The position numbers were made by a program, and so were the translations under genes. Below are positions 42,557 through 51,419 of a DNA stretch of 64,000 bases, one piece after another. How positions within the stretch are numbered: the stretch's first letter is position 1; each line of letters begins with the position of its first letter. The notes below the pieces were generated by a model. The model was not told the origin of the DNA. It saw only the letters and a program-made list of their open reading frames with translations, and did no database searches. Source of the DNA: Pararhizobium qamdonense (GTDB taxonomy: Bacteria; Pseudomonadota; Alphaproteobacteria; Rhizobiales; Rhizobiaceae); the NCBI RefSeq assembly GCF_029277445.1, contig NZ_CP119566.1:1924001-1988000 (forward strand). Reading direction: 5' to 3'.

Positions 42557-44344
42557 TCAGGCGGGCAGCTGGAAATACGCGTTGGCAGCGAGAACGACGG
42601 CAAGGCCGCCGGCGAGCGCCACATAGGGCAGGATGCCGGCCTTCTTCACGCCGAGATCCTGGCCGACGAGGCCGAGGTCTTCCATGGCACCGGCCGGGAA
42701 CTTTCCGCCGTCGCGCACATAGTGGCGATAGGCAAAGACCGGCAGGATGAGGGCGGCAAAGATGAAGCCGACCCAGAGCGCGTTGGAATAACCCCAGACC
42801 TTGGCGCCGGCGCCGAGGAACAGCGCGTTGACGAAGGCAAGAACCGTGTTGAGGCCGATCAGCCAGGTCGGTGCCTTCCAGGGACGCTGGATTTGGCTGG
42901 AATCCATGCGGTGGATCCAGCCGGCATTGAGATTGAGGAAGTTGAAGATGATATAGCCGACATTGGAGACGGCCAGCACGAAGAAGTAGCCGGCGACATC
43001 CGAGGCGATGGCCAGGAGTATGAGGTTGAAGGCGAAGTCCGTCCACATGGCGCGGGTGGGGGCGCCATGTTCGTTGACGTGGTCGAGATATTTCGGCAGC
43101 CAGCCATCCTTGGAGCCCTGGTAGAGCGTGCGCGACGAACCGGCCATGGCGGTCATGATGGCCAGGAACAGCGCCATGATCATCAGGATGACGAGGATCT
43201 GGGTGACCATGCGGCCGCCATGAACGAGGCTTGCCAAGGCTTCCGCGACACCCGTTCCATCGACGATGCCGGGTGCGAGCATGCCGGCATGACCGAGAAC
43301 GCCCTGGAAGGTGAAGGGGATGAGGAAGAAGAACAGGCAGCAGAGCAGGCCGGAATAGAAGATGGCCTTGAACGTATCGGTCTTCGGGTTCTTCAGTTCG
43401 CGGGTATAGCAGACCGCCGTTTCAAAGCCGTAGGTGGACCAGGCGGCGATATAGAGGCCGCCGAGGAACAGCGTCCAGCCGCCATTGCTCCAGACGCCGT
43501 CAATGCCGGAATAGCCGGCGGTGGGCGGAACGAGATTGGTGATATTGGCGCTATCGATCTGGCCGGAGAAGATCGGATAAAGGCCGATGATCAAGAGCGG
43601 CAGGAGGACGATGATGGCGAGCCATTTCTGGACGCTGGCCGTTCCCTGGATGCCGCGATGCTGGATCGCGAAGATGATGAGCATCAGGATGCCGCCGATG
43701 ACGAAGGTGGCGTTAAGGTTGGCCTTGGCGAGGAAAGGAATGTCGAAGGTGATCAGCGACCAGTTGCGGATCGCCGGCGTCAAGGCCGTGATCGCATCGC
43801 TGGACAGGAGGGCGGAGATTGCGTCCTGCGGTGCCTTGCCGGCATTGGCCGCAAGCCATTCCGCCACGCGCGGGCTGTCCGCCGTGAGCGTCGCCATATT
43901 GGCGTTGATCCATTCCATCACGGCCGGGCTATCGGCGCCGGGAATGGGGAAGAGGGCGTTGAGGATATAGCCTGCCGCAATGGCGCAGCCGAGCGACAGA
44001 ACCGGCGACCAGGCGAACCAGTTGCACCAGACCGAAAGCGGCGCGATGAATTTCGAATAGCGCAGCCAGGCGGTGGCGCCATAGATCGACGCGCCGCCGG
44101 ACTTGTTGCCGAACATGCCGGCGATTTCGGCGTAAGTGAAGGATTGCAGGAAACCCATCACCATGGAAATGATCCAGACCACGAAGGCGAGCTTGCCGGT
44201 CGTGCCGGCAATGCCGCCGATGGAGAAGAGCACCAGCGGCGGTACGCCGGCAGCGACCCAGAATGCCCCTTTCCAGTCCAGCGCGCGGATCAGGCCGGTG
44301 CCGGGCGCAGCGGCCGATTCGTCGGTCTCAACGATAGATGCCAT
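42557..44344 (-). CDS. APC-superfamily permease, probably for a methylated amine or related substrate
   Basis: A 595-residue integral membrane transporter of the amino acid-polyamine-organocation superfamily, with about 12 to 14 helices. Conserved early motifs are FSIGGIAGTTGKLAFVVWIIS, SFTYAEIAGMFGNKSGGASIYGATAWL and GLYIAAWSTYGFETAVCYTREL. An unusually long extracytoplasmic loop (about residues 135-200) separates early helices. The gene is divergent from tdm across 292 bp. By position it could import trimethylamine, TMAO or another methylated amine, but known TMAO uptake systems are ABC or BCCT types, so this is inference only. Confidence 0.85.
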   Translation of the reverse strand: MASIVETDESAAAPGTGLIRALDWKGAFWVAAGVPPLVLFSIGGIAGTTGKLAFVVWIISMVMGFLQSFTYAEIAGMFGNKSGGASIYGATAWLRYSKFIAPLSVWCNWFAWSPVLSLGCAIAAGYILNALFPIPGADSPAVMEWINANMATLTADSPRVAEWLAANAGKAPQDAISALLSSDAITALTPAIRNWSLITFDIPFLAKANLNATFVIGGILMLIIFAIQHRGIQGTASVQKWLAIIVLLPLLIIGLYPIFSGQIDSANITNLVPPTAGYSGIDGVWSNGGWTLFLGGLYIAAWSTYGFETAVCYTRELKNPKTDTFKAIFYSGLLCCLFFFLIPFTFQGVLGHAGMLAPGIVDGTGVAEALASLVHGGRMVTQILVILMIMALFLAIMTAMAGSSRTLYQGSKDGWLPKYLDHVNEHGAPTRAMWTDFAFNLILLAIASDVAGYFFVLAVSNVGYIIFNFLNLNAGWIHRMDSSQIQRPWKAPTWLIGLNTVLAFVNALFLGAGAKVWGYSNALWVGFIFAALILPVFAYRHYVRDGGKFPAGAMEDLGLVGQDLGVKKAGILPYVALAGGLAVVLAANAYFQLPA

Positions 44345-44636
44345 AAACAGTCTCCTCGACCAGTTTTGTCTTGAAGCGCGATGCCGCGCGTCCCCTTTAG
44401 GATGGTTTTCGCTGCGGCGGCTGTGCTGGATGGCGCCTGCGTTTTCGCAGTGTCACCACCTGTTCCCGTTTGAATTTCGCGACCGCAACTTATCTTCATA
44501 GTGAATTTTTTTTCTTCTCGGTCAAGTCTCTCTTTACTTTCGACGGCCTCCCATAGGATAGTTTGGCCATATTGCCGGTGCATAAAGTGGTGCTTATAGA
44601 CACCTGAGCCGACTATGCCTTCGGGCGGGAGCCGAG

Positions 44637-47006
44637 ATGAGCGATTCCGGACAATTTACCGGCACATTGATGCCACCACGCCCGAGCACGATTCTACGGC
44701 CTGGGATGCCAGCACTTGCCGCGGGCGTCGAGCGCTACCGCGTTAAGGGACGTGGAACGACTGTGGTTAAAGTCACGGCCGGTGACCGGATCACGATCAA
44801 GGATATCGAGGGTGGCCAGCTTTGCGAGGTCAGCTTCATCGATGCAAAAGGGCGGTTCAATGCGGCCGGTCTTGGCACTGGGTTCTCGCGTCCTGCGTTC
44901 GGGCTGCAGGAAATCCTTGCGCGGGACGAAGAGAGCGCGCGGCGCACACTGTCAGCTTTGAGGCGGCGCAACGTCGATCCCGCGGATGCGCAGGCGCTGG
45001 TCCTGTTTGGGGAAAAGTCCTCGCCGGGCTCCTCGGCCGATCTGACGATGGCGCTGGACGGCTTGCTGGTTGTCGCGGCACCGGCGCCGCCGATGGATGC
45101 GGAGACGCAAAATACGGCAACAGCACTCGAACTGCGCGTCACCCGCTCGAAGATCGAGCGGACCTATGAGGACTTGCTGCCGGAACCGATGGCCGATCCC
45201 GTGCAGGATCTGCGCATCAAGGCGGCGCGGGCATCGGCCTATTTCGTGCGGGCGGGCGAATTCATCCAGGTCATCGACGTGTCTGGACGGCAATGCACCG
45301 ATTTCCAGGCGTTTTCGGCCCGCAAGGTCGATAAGGGACTGGATCTGGCACTCGATGCGACGGTGACGCGCACGCTTCTCGGACGCAGCTACCCGACCCC
45401 CGGCCTGCCGTCCAAGGCGTTCGACCGGGATTTTGAGCCGCTGGTGGAGATCGTCCAGGATACGGTCGGCCGTCACGATGCCTTCGCCACCGCCTGCAAT
45501 TCGCGCTATTACGACGACATGGGCTATCCGGGGCACGTCAATTGCACGGATAATTTCAACCATGCGCTGGCGCCCTACGGCATTGCGCCGCGCAAGGGCT
45601 GGGAAGCGCTCAATTATTTCTACAATACCAATGTCGATCATCACAACCAGCTCGATCTCGACGAGCCCTGGTCGCGGCCGGGCGACTATGTGCTGATGCG
45701 GGCGCTGACCGATCTTGTCTGCGTTTCCTCGTCCTGCCCCGACGATATCGATGCGGCCAATGCCTGGAACCCGACCGACATTCATGTCCGCACCTATTCG
45801 AACACGGAAAAATTCTCGCGCGCCGTCGCCATCCGAATGACCCCTGATGCAGAGCCCGAAATGACCCAGGAAACCGCCTTTCATCCGCGCCTGTCGGCAC
45901 TGACGCGCAATCATACCGAATATCGCGGCTACTGGTTGCCGAACCGCTTCAACAATGAGGGGCCGATCGAGGAATATTGGGCCTGCCGGGAAAAGGCCGT
46001 GGTCATGGACCTGTCGCCGCTGCGCAAATTCGAGGTGACCGGCCCGGACGCGGAGGCGCTTTTGCAATATTGCTGTACCCGCGATATCCGCAAGCTGTCG
46101 CCGGGGCAGGTGGTCTATACGGCAATGTGCTACGAGAATGGCGGCATGATCGACGACGGCACGGTGTTCCGGCTGGGCGAGAACAATTTCCGCTGGATCG
46201 GCGGCGACGATGTCAGCGGCATCTGGCTGCGCGAGCAGGCGGAAAAGATGGGCTACAAGGCCTGGGTCCGCTCCTCCACCGACCAGATGCACAATCTCGC
46301 CGTCCAGGGCCCCAATAGCCGCGAGATCATCAAGGAGATCATCTGGACGGCACCATCGCAACCGTCGATCGCGGAACTTGAATGGTTCCGTTTTGCCGTC
46401 GGCCGTATCGGTCATTTCGAGGGCGCGCCGGTCGTCGTCTCGCGCACCGGCTATACCGGCGAACTCGGCTACGAAATCTTCTGTCATCCGAAGGACGCGC
46501 TTGCCGTGTTCGATGCCGTCTGGGAGACGGGGCAAAAGCATGGGCTGAAGCCGATGGGGCTGGAGGCGCTCGACATGGTGCGCATCGAGGCGGGGCTGGT
46601 CTTTGCCCATTATGACTTTTCCGACCAGACCGACCCGTTCGAGGCCGGTATCGGCTTCACCGTGCCGCTGAAATCAAAGACCGAGGATTTCATCGGCCGC
46701 GACGCGCTGATCAAACGCAAGGAAAACCCGCGCTACAAGCTGGTCGGGCTCGATATCGACGCCAATGACGCCGTCGGCCATGGTGACCCCGTCCATATCG
46801 GCCGGGCACAGGTCGGCGTCATCACCAGCGCGACACGCTCGCCGCTGCTGAAGAAGACGATCGCGCTGGCGCGGATGGATGTGCTGCATTCGGATGTCGG
46901 CACCGAGGTTGAAATCGGCAAGCTCGATGGCCAGCAAAAGCGGCTGCCGGGGCGGATCGTGCCGTTTGCGCATTACGATCCGCAAAAGCTGAAGCCGCGG
47001 TCGTGA
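44637..47006 (+). CDS. tdm: Trimethylamine N-oxide demethylase (DUF1989-GcvT fusion)
   Basis: A 789-residue two-domain protein matching Tdm, the aldolase that splits TMAO into dimethylamine and formaldehyde. The N-terminal half (about 20-410) is DUF1989-like (VVKVTAGDRITIKDIEGGQLCEVSFID, FIQVIDVSGRQCTDFQAFSARK). It has cysteines in ATACNSRYYDDMGYPGHVNCTDN and CVSSSCPDDID that would bind the active-site metal. The C-terminal half (about 420-785) is a GcvT-like tetrahydrofolate-binding domain (ALLQYCCTRDIRKLSPGQVVYTAM, SRTGYTGELGYEIF). This fusion is diagnostic of Tdm. tmm and the dimethylamine oxidase genes lie nearby, supporting the call. The folate domain may capture formaldehyde. Confidence 0.92.
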   Translation: MSDSGQFTGTLMPPRPSTILRPGMPALAAGVERYRVKGRGTTVVKVTAGDRITIKDIEGGQLCEVSFIDAKGRFNAAGLGTGFSRPAFGLQEILARDEESARRTLSALRRRNVDPADAQALVLFGEKSSPGSSADLTMALDGLLVVAAPAPPMDAETQNTATALELRVTRSKIERTYEDLLPEPMADPVQDLRIKAARASAYFVRAGEFIQVIDVSGRQCTDFQAFSARKVDKGLDLALDATVTRTLLGRSYPTPGLPSKAFDRDFEPLVEIVQDTVGRHDAFATACNSRYYDDMGYPGHVNCTDNFNHALAPYGIAPRKGWEALNYFYNTNVDHHNQLDLDEPWSRPGDYVLMRALTDLVCVSSSCPDDIDAANAWNPTDIHVRTYSNTEKFSRAVAIRMTPDAEPEMTQETAFHPRLSALTRNHTEYRGYWLPNRFNNEGPIEEYWACREKAVVMDLSPLRKFEVTGPDAEALLQYCCTRDIRKLSPGQVVYTAMCYENGGMIDDGTVFRLGENNFRWIGGDDVSGIWLREQAEKMGYKAWVRSSTDQMHNLAVQGPNSREIIKEIIWTAPSQPSIAELEWFRFAVGRIGHFEGAPVVVSRTGYTGELGYEIFCHPKDALAVFDAVWETGQKHGLKPMGLEALDMVRIEAGLVFAHYDFSDQTDPFEAGIGFTVPLKSKTEDFIGRDALIKRKENPRYKLVGLDIDANDAVGHGDPVHIGRAQVGVITSATRSPLLKKTIALARMDVLHSDVGTEVEIGKLDGQQKRLPGRIVPFAHYDPQKLKPRS

Positions 47007-47052
47007 GGGCGATGGCTTTTAGCAGAGCAGCGCTCATCTTAGCATCTTGAAA

Positions 47053-47071
47053 TGCCACCTTTATGGTGGCA
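47053..47071. promoter_or_regulatory. Palindromic operator of the mqsRA pair
   Basis: Perfect inverted repeat TGCCACC-TTTAT-GGTGGCA ending 11 bp before the mqsR start. It is the expected place for antitoxin or toxin-antitoxin autoregulation. The sequence differs from the AACCT/AGGTT site of E. coli MqsA. Confidence 0.75.
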
Positions 47072-47082
47072 TGATTGCTGCC

Positions 47083-47391
47083 ATGGAAAAGAAGCGCCCG
47101 TCTTACGATCTCAAGGCGATACAGCGTGCGCTCGCATCGGTCGAGCAACTGTCCATAACGACGTCTGCGCTTCGGGATGCCGTCGCGATCGGTTTCGATC
47201 GCGCGGCCATTGTTGAAACGATTGAGCTGGTCGAGCCGAGAATGTTTTATAAATCGATGACGACTTTCGCTGATCATCGGGTTTGGCAGGATGTTTATCA
47301 CGTGCCGGCGCGGGGTTTTGTTCTCTACGTCAAATTCCAGGCGAATGTCGTAACGGAGTTTACGGTCATGTCCTTCAAGGAGAAATCGTAA
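47083..47391 (+). CDS. mqsR: MqsR-family toxin (RNA interferase)
   Basis: A 102-residue homologue of MqsR, an RNase of the RelE fold that cleaves mRNA at GC[U/A]-type sites in E. coli. The signature is strong: FYKSMTTFADHRVWQDVYHV (E. coli has FYKSMTTYSDHTIWQDVYRP) and the terminal TEFTVMSFKEKS. The catalytic-site Lys, Tyr and Arg equivalents lie in and beside this block. The start at 47083 (MEKKRPSYDLKAI) matches the E. coli N-terminus MEKRTPH; an ATG at 47071 is possible. The stop overlaps the antitoxin start as TAATG. The toxin-first gene order is that of mqsRA. Confidence 0.93.
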   Translation: MEKKRPSYDLKAIQRALASVEQLSITTSALRDAVAIGFDRAAIVETIELVEPRMFYKSMTTFADHRVWQDVYHVPARGFVLYVKFQANVVTEFTVMSFKEKS

Positions 47392-47810
47392 TGTCGGTTG
47401 AAAAGCTTGCCGGCCAAATGCCTTCGCCGGAAAACGGAGAAATGTTGAAACGAAGCGTTCGCCCTTTCACCGTATCGTACAAGGGCAAAAGCCGCCTGGT
47501 GGATCTTCCTGGATATTATCCAGCCGGAGATGGGGACGGTGTGCATGTCGGCAAGGATATGGACGTCGTGGACCAGGCTCTCAGGGAGATCAAGGAGGAA
47601 GTCGATGGACTTCCATCTCCCGCAACGATCCGTCGCATCCGTACCAAGCTCAAGCTTTCGCAGAGGGAGGCTGGGCAGATTTTTCGGGTCGGTGAAAGCG
47701 CTTTCGACAAATATGAGCGCGGGCTTATCGAACCAAGCGGCCCAACGATTCAGCTTTTCAGAATGTTGGACCGTCATCCGGAGCTCGTCGAGGATCTCCG
47801 GTCGTTTTGA
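47391..47810 (+). CDS. mqsA: MqsA-family antitoxin lacking zinc-finger cysteines
   Basis: A 139-residue antitoxin. The C-terminal DNA-binding domain is well conserved with MqsA/YgiT (IRRIRTKLKLSQREAGQIF, AFDKYERGLIEPSGPTIQLF, RMLDRHPELVEDLR). The N-terminal toxin-binding half keeps the outline of MqsA (PENGEMLKRSVRPFTVSYKGKSR ... DLPGYYPAGDGDGVHVG). Both CxxC zinc motifs of the E. coli protein are replaced, by MPSP and YPAGDG, so no zinc site remains and there is no cysteine in the whole protein. The pair is inserted between tdm and tmm. It is probably functional because both reading frames and the operator are intact. Confidence 0.9.
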   Translation: MSVEKLAGQMPSPENGEMLKRSVRPFTVSYKGKSRLVDLPGYYPAGDGDGVHVGKDMDVVDQALREIKEEVDGLPSPATIRRIRTKLKLSQREAGQIFRVGESAFDKYERGLIEPSGPTIQLFRMLDRHPELVEDLRSF

Positions 47811-47850
47811 TGGCGTAGAAGAGACGGATGCCTCTCCTACGCCATGACCA

Positions 47851-49188
47851 TCAGTTTTTCAGATAAACCTCCAGCGTATCGTCCATCGCTTCCAGCCACG
47901 GCGTATGATGCTTGGGGGCCATCGTCCCGGTCATCAGCGATGCATAGGCGTTATCGCGGAAGCCCATGATGTTTTCGCCCTTGTGGTGTTCCCATTCCAT
48001 GAAGGTCTTGTTGGTGCCCTCGACGTCGAACTTCGGATAGTCGGTGTCTGCAAGCAGTTCGATGACGTAATCGCCCTGGAACCAGATCATCTGTTCGGCG
48101 TCTTCAAGCGTTTCCTCGCGGGCGCGCCAAGTGTCGAAATGCGCCTTCATTTCGTCCTTGGAGGGCAGCTTGATGCGGTCCATGATGACGTCGCGGGCAA
48201 ACCAGGCCTGGGCGTCGAACATGTTGAAGGTGTAGAACTGGTCCTGCATGCCGATATACATCAGCTGCGGATTGTCCTCGTAGACGACGCCCTTGTAGAG
48301 ATTGTCGGACCAGAGCCGGTTGGCGGTCTTCAGGCGCAGGTCGTCTGGCAGGAACGGGAAATGGTGAAGGTAACCGGTGCACAGGATCAGCGCATCGACC
48401 TCCTTGGTCGATCCGTCGGCGAAATGCGCCGTCTTGTTGACAAGCTTCTGCAGGAGCGGCCGTTCCTCGAAGCGTTCCGGCCATTTGAAGCCCATCGGCT
48501 TGGAGCGGTAGCTGGTGGTTACGGATTTCGCGCCATATTTCCAGCATTGCGAGCCGATATCTTCTGCGGAATAGCTGCGGCCGACGATCAGCACGTCCTT
48601 GTCCTTGAATTCCAGCGCATCGCGGAAATCATGGGCGTGCAGGACGCGGCCGCCGAAGGTTTTCACGCCTTCGAAATAGGGGACGTTCGGTGTCGAGAAA
48701 TGGCCGGAGGCGACGACGACATAGTCGAACTCCTCGTCATACATCCGGTCCTCGACGCGATTATGTGCCGTCACTGTGAACTTCTTCGTTGCCTCGTCGA
48801 ACCGCACCATGCGCACCGGTGTGGAGAAGCGCACCCATTTGCGCACGTCGGCCTTTTCGACGCGGCCCTTGATATAGTCCCACAGCACCGCGCGGGGCGG
48901 ATAGGAGCCGATCGGCTTGCCGAAATGCTCCTCGAAGGAATAATCGGCGAATTCCAGGCATTCCTTGGGGCCGTTCGACCAGAGATAGCGGTACATACTG
49001 CCATGGACGGGTTCGCCATATTCGTCGAGCCCGGTGCGCCAGGTATAGTTCCAAAGGCCGCCCCAGTCGGCCTGTTTTTCGAAGCAGACCACTTCGGGGA
49101 TTTCAGCACCCTTCTGGGCGGCGGACTGGAAGGCTCTCAACTGGGCAAGGCCCGATGGCCCCGCGCCGATCACGGCTACTCTGGTCAT
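47851..49188 (-). CDS. tmm: Trimethylamine monooxygenase (bacterial FMO)
   Basis: A 445-residue flavin-containing monooxygenase that oxidises trimethylamine to TMAO using FAD, NADPH and O2. Motifs are [13 protein letters not shown] (FAD, residues 8-20), [20 protein letters not shown], the FMO fingerprint [11 protein letters not shown], the NADPH motif [19 protein letters not shown] and [20 protein letters not shown]. The C-terminal [20 protein letters not shown] is almost identical to characterised Tmm from marine Roseobacter and Methylocella as I remember them. It lies downstream of the dimethylamine oxidase genes on the same strand, separated from them by a palindromic repeat. Confidence 0.95.
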   Translation of the reverse strand: MTRVAVIGAGPSGLAQLRAFQSAAQKGAEIPEVVCFEKQADWGGLWNYTWRTGLDEYGEPVHGSMYRYLWSNGPKECLEFADYSFEEHFGKPIGSYPPRAVLWDYIKGRVEKADVRKWVRFSTPVRMVRFDEATKKFTVTAHNRVEDRMYDEEFDYVVVASGHFSTPNVPYFEGVKTFGGRVLHAHDFRDALEFKDKDVLIVGRSYSAEDIGSQCWKYGAKSVTTSYRSKPMGFKWPERFEERPLLQKLVNKTAHFADGSTKEVDALILCTGYLHHFPFLPDDLRLKTANRLWSDNLYKGVVYEDNPQLMYIGMQDQFYTFNMFDAQAWFARDVIMDRIKLPSKDEMKAHFDTWRAREETLEDAEQMIWFQGDYVIELLADTDYPKFDVEGTNKTFMEWEHHKGENIMGFRDNAYASLMTGTMAPKHHTPWLEAMDDTLEVYLKN

Positions 49189-49257
49189 GTCTGTCTGTTC
49201 CCTTTGTTATGTCATGGTCAGTTTATTCGGTCGTTGCCGAATGTCTTTATGCCGTTT

Positions 49258-49373
49258 GCCCCTCACCCTAGCCCTCTCCCCGCAGGCGGGGAGAGGGGAC
49301 GACAGAGGTTGCCGCTTGTCCCTTCTCCCCGTGCACGGGGAGAAGGTGGCTGACAGGCCGGATGAGGGGCTTT
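49258..49373. repeat. RIME-like palindromic repeat between the dmm genes and tmm
   Basis: Same family as the 8.66 kb and 34.69 kb copies: CCCCTCACCCTAGCC, CTCTCCCCGC-AGGC-GGGGAGAG, then CTTCTCCCCGT-GCACGGGGAGAAG, and a closing GGATGAGGGGC. It fills most of the 191-bp gap and would lie in the transcript if tmm is read through from the dmm operon. Confidence 0.85.
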
Positions 49374-49379
49374 TTCAGT

Positions 49380-50420
49380 CTAATCCGGATAGATCCCCGC
49401 GCTTGTCGGCGCGCCGTCGTCATATTTCGCCAGCCAGTCGATCATGATCGGGCGGTTGCGGGTCAGGCCCTTGTAGTCGATGATTTCAGGGGGCAGGCTT
49501 TTCAGTACGCGCGGCAGGCGGCGGGCCCATTTCGGCACGGTGACCAGTTCGTCGAGGCTGATCAGGTAGCAGCGGATGACGAAGAGGATGGCGTTGGAAC
49601 GCGGCAGGCGCCACAGGCTCTGCAGTTCGACGCGCAGGTGCATTTTTTCGCCGACATTCTCCGGCGTCACGGTCAGGCGGTCGGGACCCCATTTGTGGTA
49701 GTTTTCCGGAGAGGTATCGAGCCTCGGATTGACGGTCATGGTCCAGTTGAGGCGCCGGGTCGGCTTTCCCTGCTGCAGGTTGAGCAGGAATTTCAGCGCC
49801 CGGTCGAAGACGCCGATCTGGTGGGCGAGCGGCACCGGGCCGTGCCATTCCATGAAGTTCATGCCGATATCGAAATCGAGCGACCAGTCGGCCTGGGTGG
49901 TGACCATGCCGGCATCCATCCACAGATTGTTGTCGCGCTGGTCCACGATGCAGAAATCGCCCTGCGCCTGGCGGGTGATATATTCCATCGGCGGGTAGGG
50001 AAGCGTGGAGGGATCGCCGAAGGTGAAGGTGTCGTCGATACCCAGCGGGCGGTTGATCCAGCGCCAGCGGTCGCCGGTCTTTGTCAGCGTGAAATGATCG
50101 GGATAGTCCTGCGCCTGATGCTCCATCAAGAGTTCCAGCACGTCCCATTGCGCCGCCATCATATGCGGCAGGGCCTGGCAGCGCAGCGGGTCTTCCTTCA
50201 GCACCATCTCCCGGTCCTGCATCTCGGCGACATAGTGCTCGTCAACGTCGATGAGGTTTTCAAAAACGCTATCGGCCTTGCCGCGGATATGCGGCTCCAT
50301 GTTGACGGAATACATGTATTCGTCGCGGTCGAAGGGGAAGGGAAAGCGCCTGATATTGGTAAGGCTGTTGCGGAAGGTGAAGTCGTCGCGGAACGTTTCG
50401 TTCCTGAACGTGATGGTCAT
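49380..50420 (-). CDS. Heme-dependent oxidative N-demethylase (DUF3445), dimethylamine monooxygenase catalytic subunit
   Basis: A 346-residue DUF3445 protein, the family of the heme-containing catalytic subunit of dimethylamine monooxygenase, which converts dimethylamine to methylamine and formaldehyde. Landmarks are RRFPFPFDRDEYMYSVNMEP at the N-terminus, DVLELLMEHQAQDYPDHFTL, FCIVDQRDNNLWMDAGMVTTQADWSL, and MNFMEWHGPVP. It is the third of three genes (DmmA-like, reductase, this one) in tight order. The gene is called dmmC or dmmD in different organisms, so no symbol is given. A gap of 33 bp from the reductase gene contains a GGGGGA ribosome-binding site. Confidence 0.92.
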   Translation of the reverse strand: MTITFRNETFRDDFTFRNSLTNIRRFPFPFDRDEYMYSVNMEPHIRGKADSVFENLIDVDEHYVAEMQDREMVLKEDPLRCQALPHMMAAQWDVLELLMEHQAQDYPDHFTLTKTGDRWRWINRPLGIDDTFTFGDPSTLPYPPMEYITRQAQGDFCIVDQRDNNLWMDAGMVTTQADWSLDFDIGMNFMEWHGPVPLAHQIGVFDRALKFLLNLQQGKPTRRLNWTMTVNPRLDTSPENYHKWGPDRLTVTPENVGEKMHLRVELQSLWRLPRSNAILFVIRCYLISLDELVTVPKWARRLPRVLKSLPPEIIDYKGLTRNRPIMIDWLAKYDDGAPTSAGIYPD

Positions 50421-50453
50421 CTGTCCGGTCCCCCTTCTATCTGTAAAAGATTG

Positions 50454-51419
50454 CTAGAGTTGAAGAACGAGTTGCTGGCCTTTGAACCGCGAGACGCAGA
50501 TCATGACCTTTCTGCCGGACGCTTTTTCCTCGTCCGACAGGTAGATATCATTGTGTTCCAGCGTTCCGTCGCAGGACGAGACTGCGGTTTCGCACTGGCC
50601 GCAGGCGCCGCCACGGCACATGTAGGGGGCGTCGCAGCCATGCGCTTCGGCCGCCTCCAGAATGCTCTGGTGTTCGCCAACGGTCATGTGGATGCCGGAT
50701 TTTTCGAGGAAGACCTGGAACGGCAGGCCGGCGGGTGGCGCCAGGAAGCGTTCCGAATGCAGGTTTTCCTTCGGCCATCCGGCTTTCAGCGCCGTCATCA
50801 GCACACCGTCGATCATGCCGGCCGGGCCGCAGACATAGAGATGCGTGCCCAGCGGCTGGTTGTCGGTGATGGCGGCCACGGGGATATAGCTCTTTTCCTC
50901 ATCCACATAGACCTTGATGCGGCGCGGGCCGTAGCGGTCGATGAGGTGCTGCCAATAGGCGCCGTGCGAGCGCGAGCGAATGGCGTAGTGCAGTTCGAAG
51001 GCGATGTTGTCGCGGCTGAACTGCTCCATCATCGCGATGAACGGGGTGATGCCGATGCCACCGGCAATCAGGATATGCTTGCGGCCGCGATGATCCGGCG
51101 CAAAGAGATTGACCGGTTGGCTGACGGTCAGCTGATCGCCGGGCTTAACCTGTTCATGCATGAAGACCGAGCCGCCGCGGGAATTGGGCACCCTGAGCAC
51201 GCTGATTTCATAGGCGCTGTTGTCGTCGGGATTGGACATCAGCGAGTAGGGATTGCGGCGTAAAAGGCCATTGTCGTTCATCGAGACGACGACGTGGGCA
51301 CCGCCGGAAAAGAACGGCATGGGATGACCGTCCAGCCGCTCGAAGCGGAAGCGTTTGACGAGATCGGTCACCGCAGTGACGTCAGCGACCCGGACGGGCA
51401 TGTCGGTGTTGAGGCTCAC
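50454..51419 (-). CDS. dmmB: Dimethylamine monooxygenase reductase subunit (FMN, NAD(P)H, 2Fe-2S)
   Basis: A 321-residue PDR/VanB-type reductase that would pass electrons from NAD(P)H to the heme subunit. The flavin motif is RRNPYSLMSNP, the nucleotide-binding motif AGGIGITPFIAMM, and the NAD(P) ribose region YVCGPAGMIDGVL. The C-terminal plant-type ferredoxin has the cluster ligands CRGGACGQC and a distal Cys in KVMICVSR. The start overlaps the stop of the DmmA-like gene (ATGA), so the two are translationally coupled. Confidence 0.92.
   Translation of the reverse strand: MSLNTDMPVRVADVTAVTDLVKRFRFERLDGHPMPFFSGGAHVVVSMNDNGLLRRNPYSLMSNPDDNSAYEISVLRVPNSRGGSVFMHEQVKPGDQLTVSQPVNLFAPDHRGRKHILIAGGIGITPFIAMMEQFSRDNIAFELHYAIRSRSHGAYWQHLIDRYGPRRIKVYVDEEKSYIPVAAITDNQPLGTHLYVCGPAGMIDGVLMTALKAGWPKENLHSERFLAPPAGLPFQVFLEKSGIHMTVGEHQSILEAAEAHGCDAPYMCRGGACGQCETAVSSCDGTLEHNDIYLSDEEKASGRKVMICVSRFKGQQLVLQL

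Noticed and set aside
42110..44374. 754-residue plus-strand frame opposite the APC permease
   Set aside because: It is rich in Glu, Gly, Asp and His in a pattern mirroring transmembrane helices on the other strand. The permease reading is clearly real.
49362..51263. 633-residue plus-strand frame opposite the dimethylamine oxidase genes
   Set aside because: It spans two well-supported minus-strand genes and the gap between them, and has no recognisable domain.
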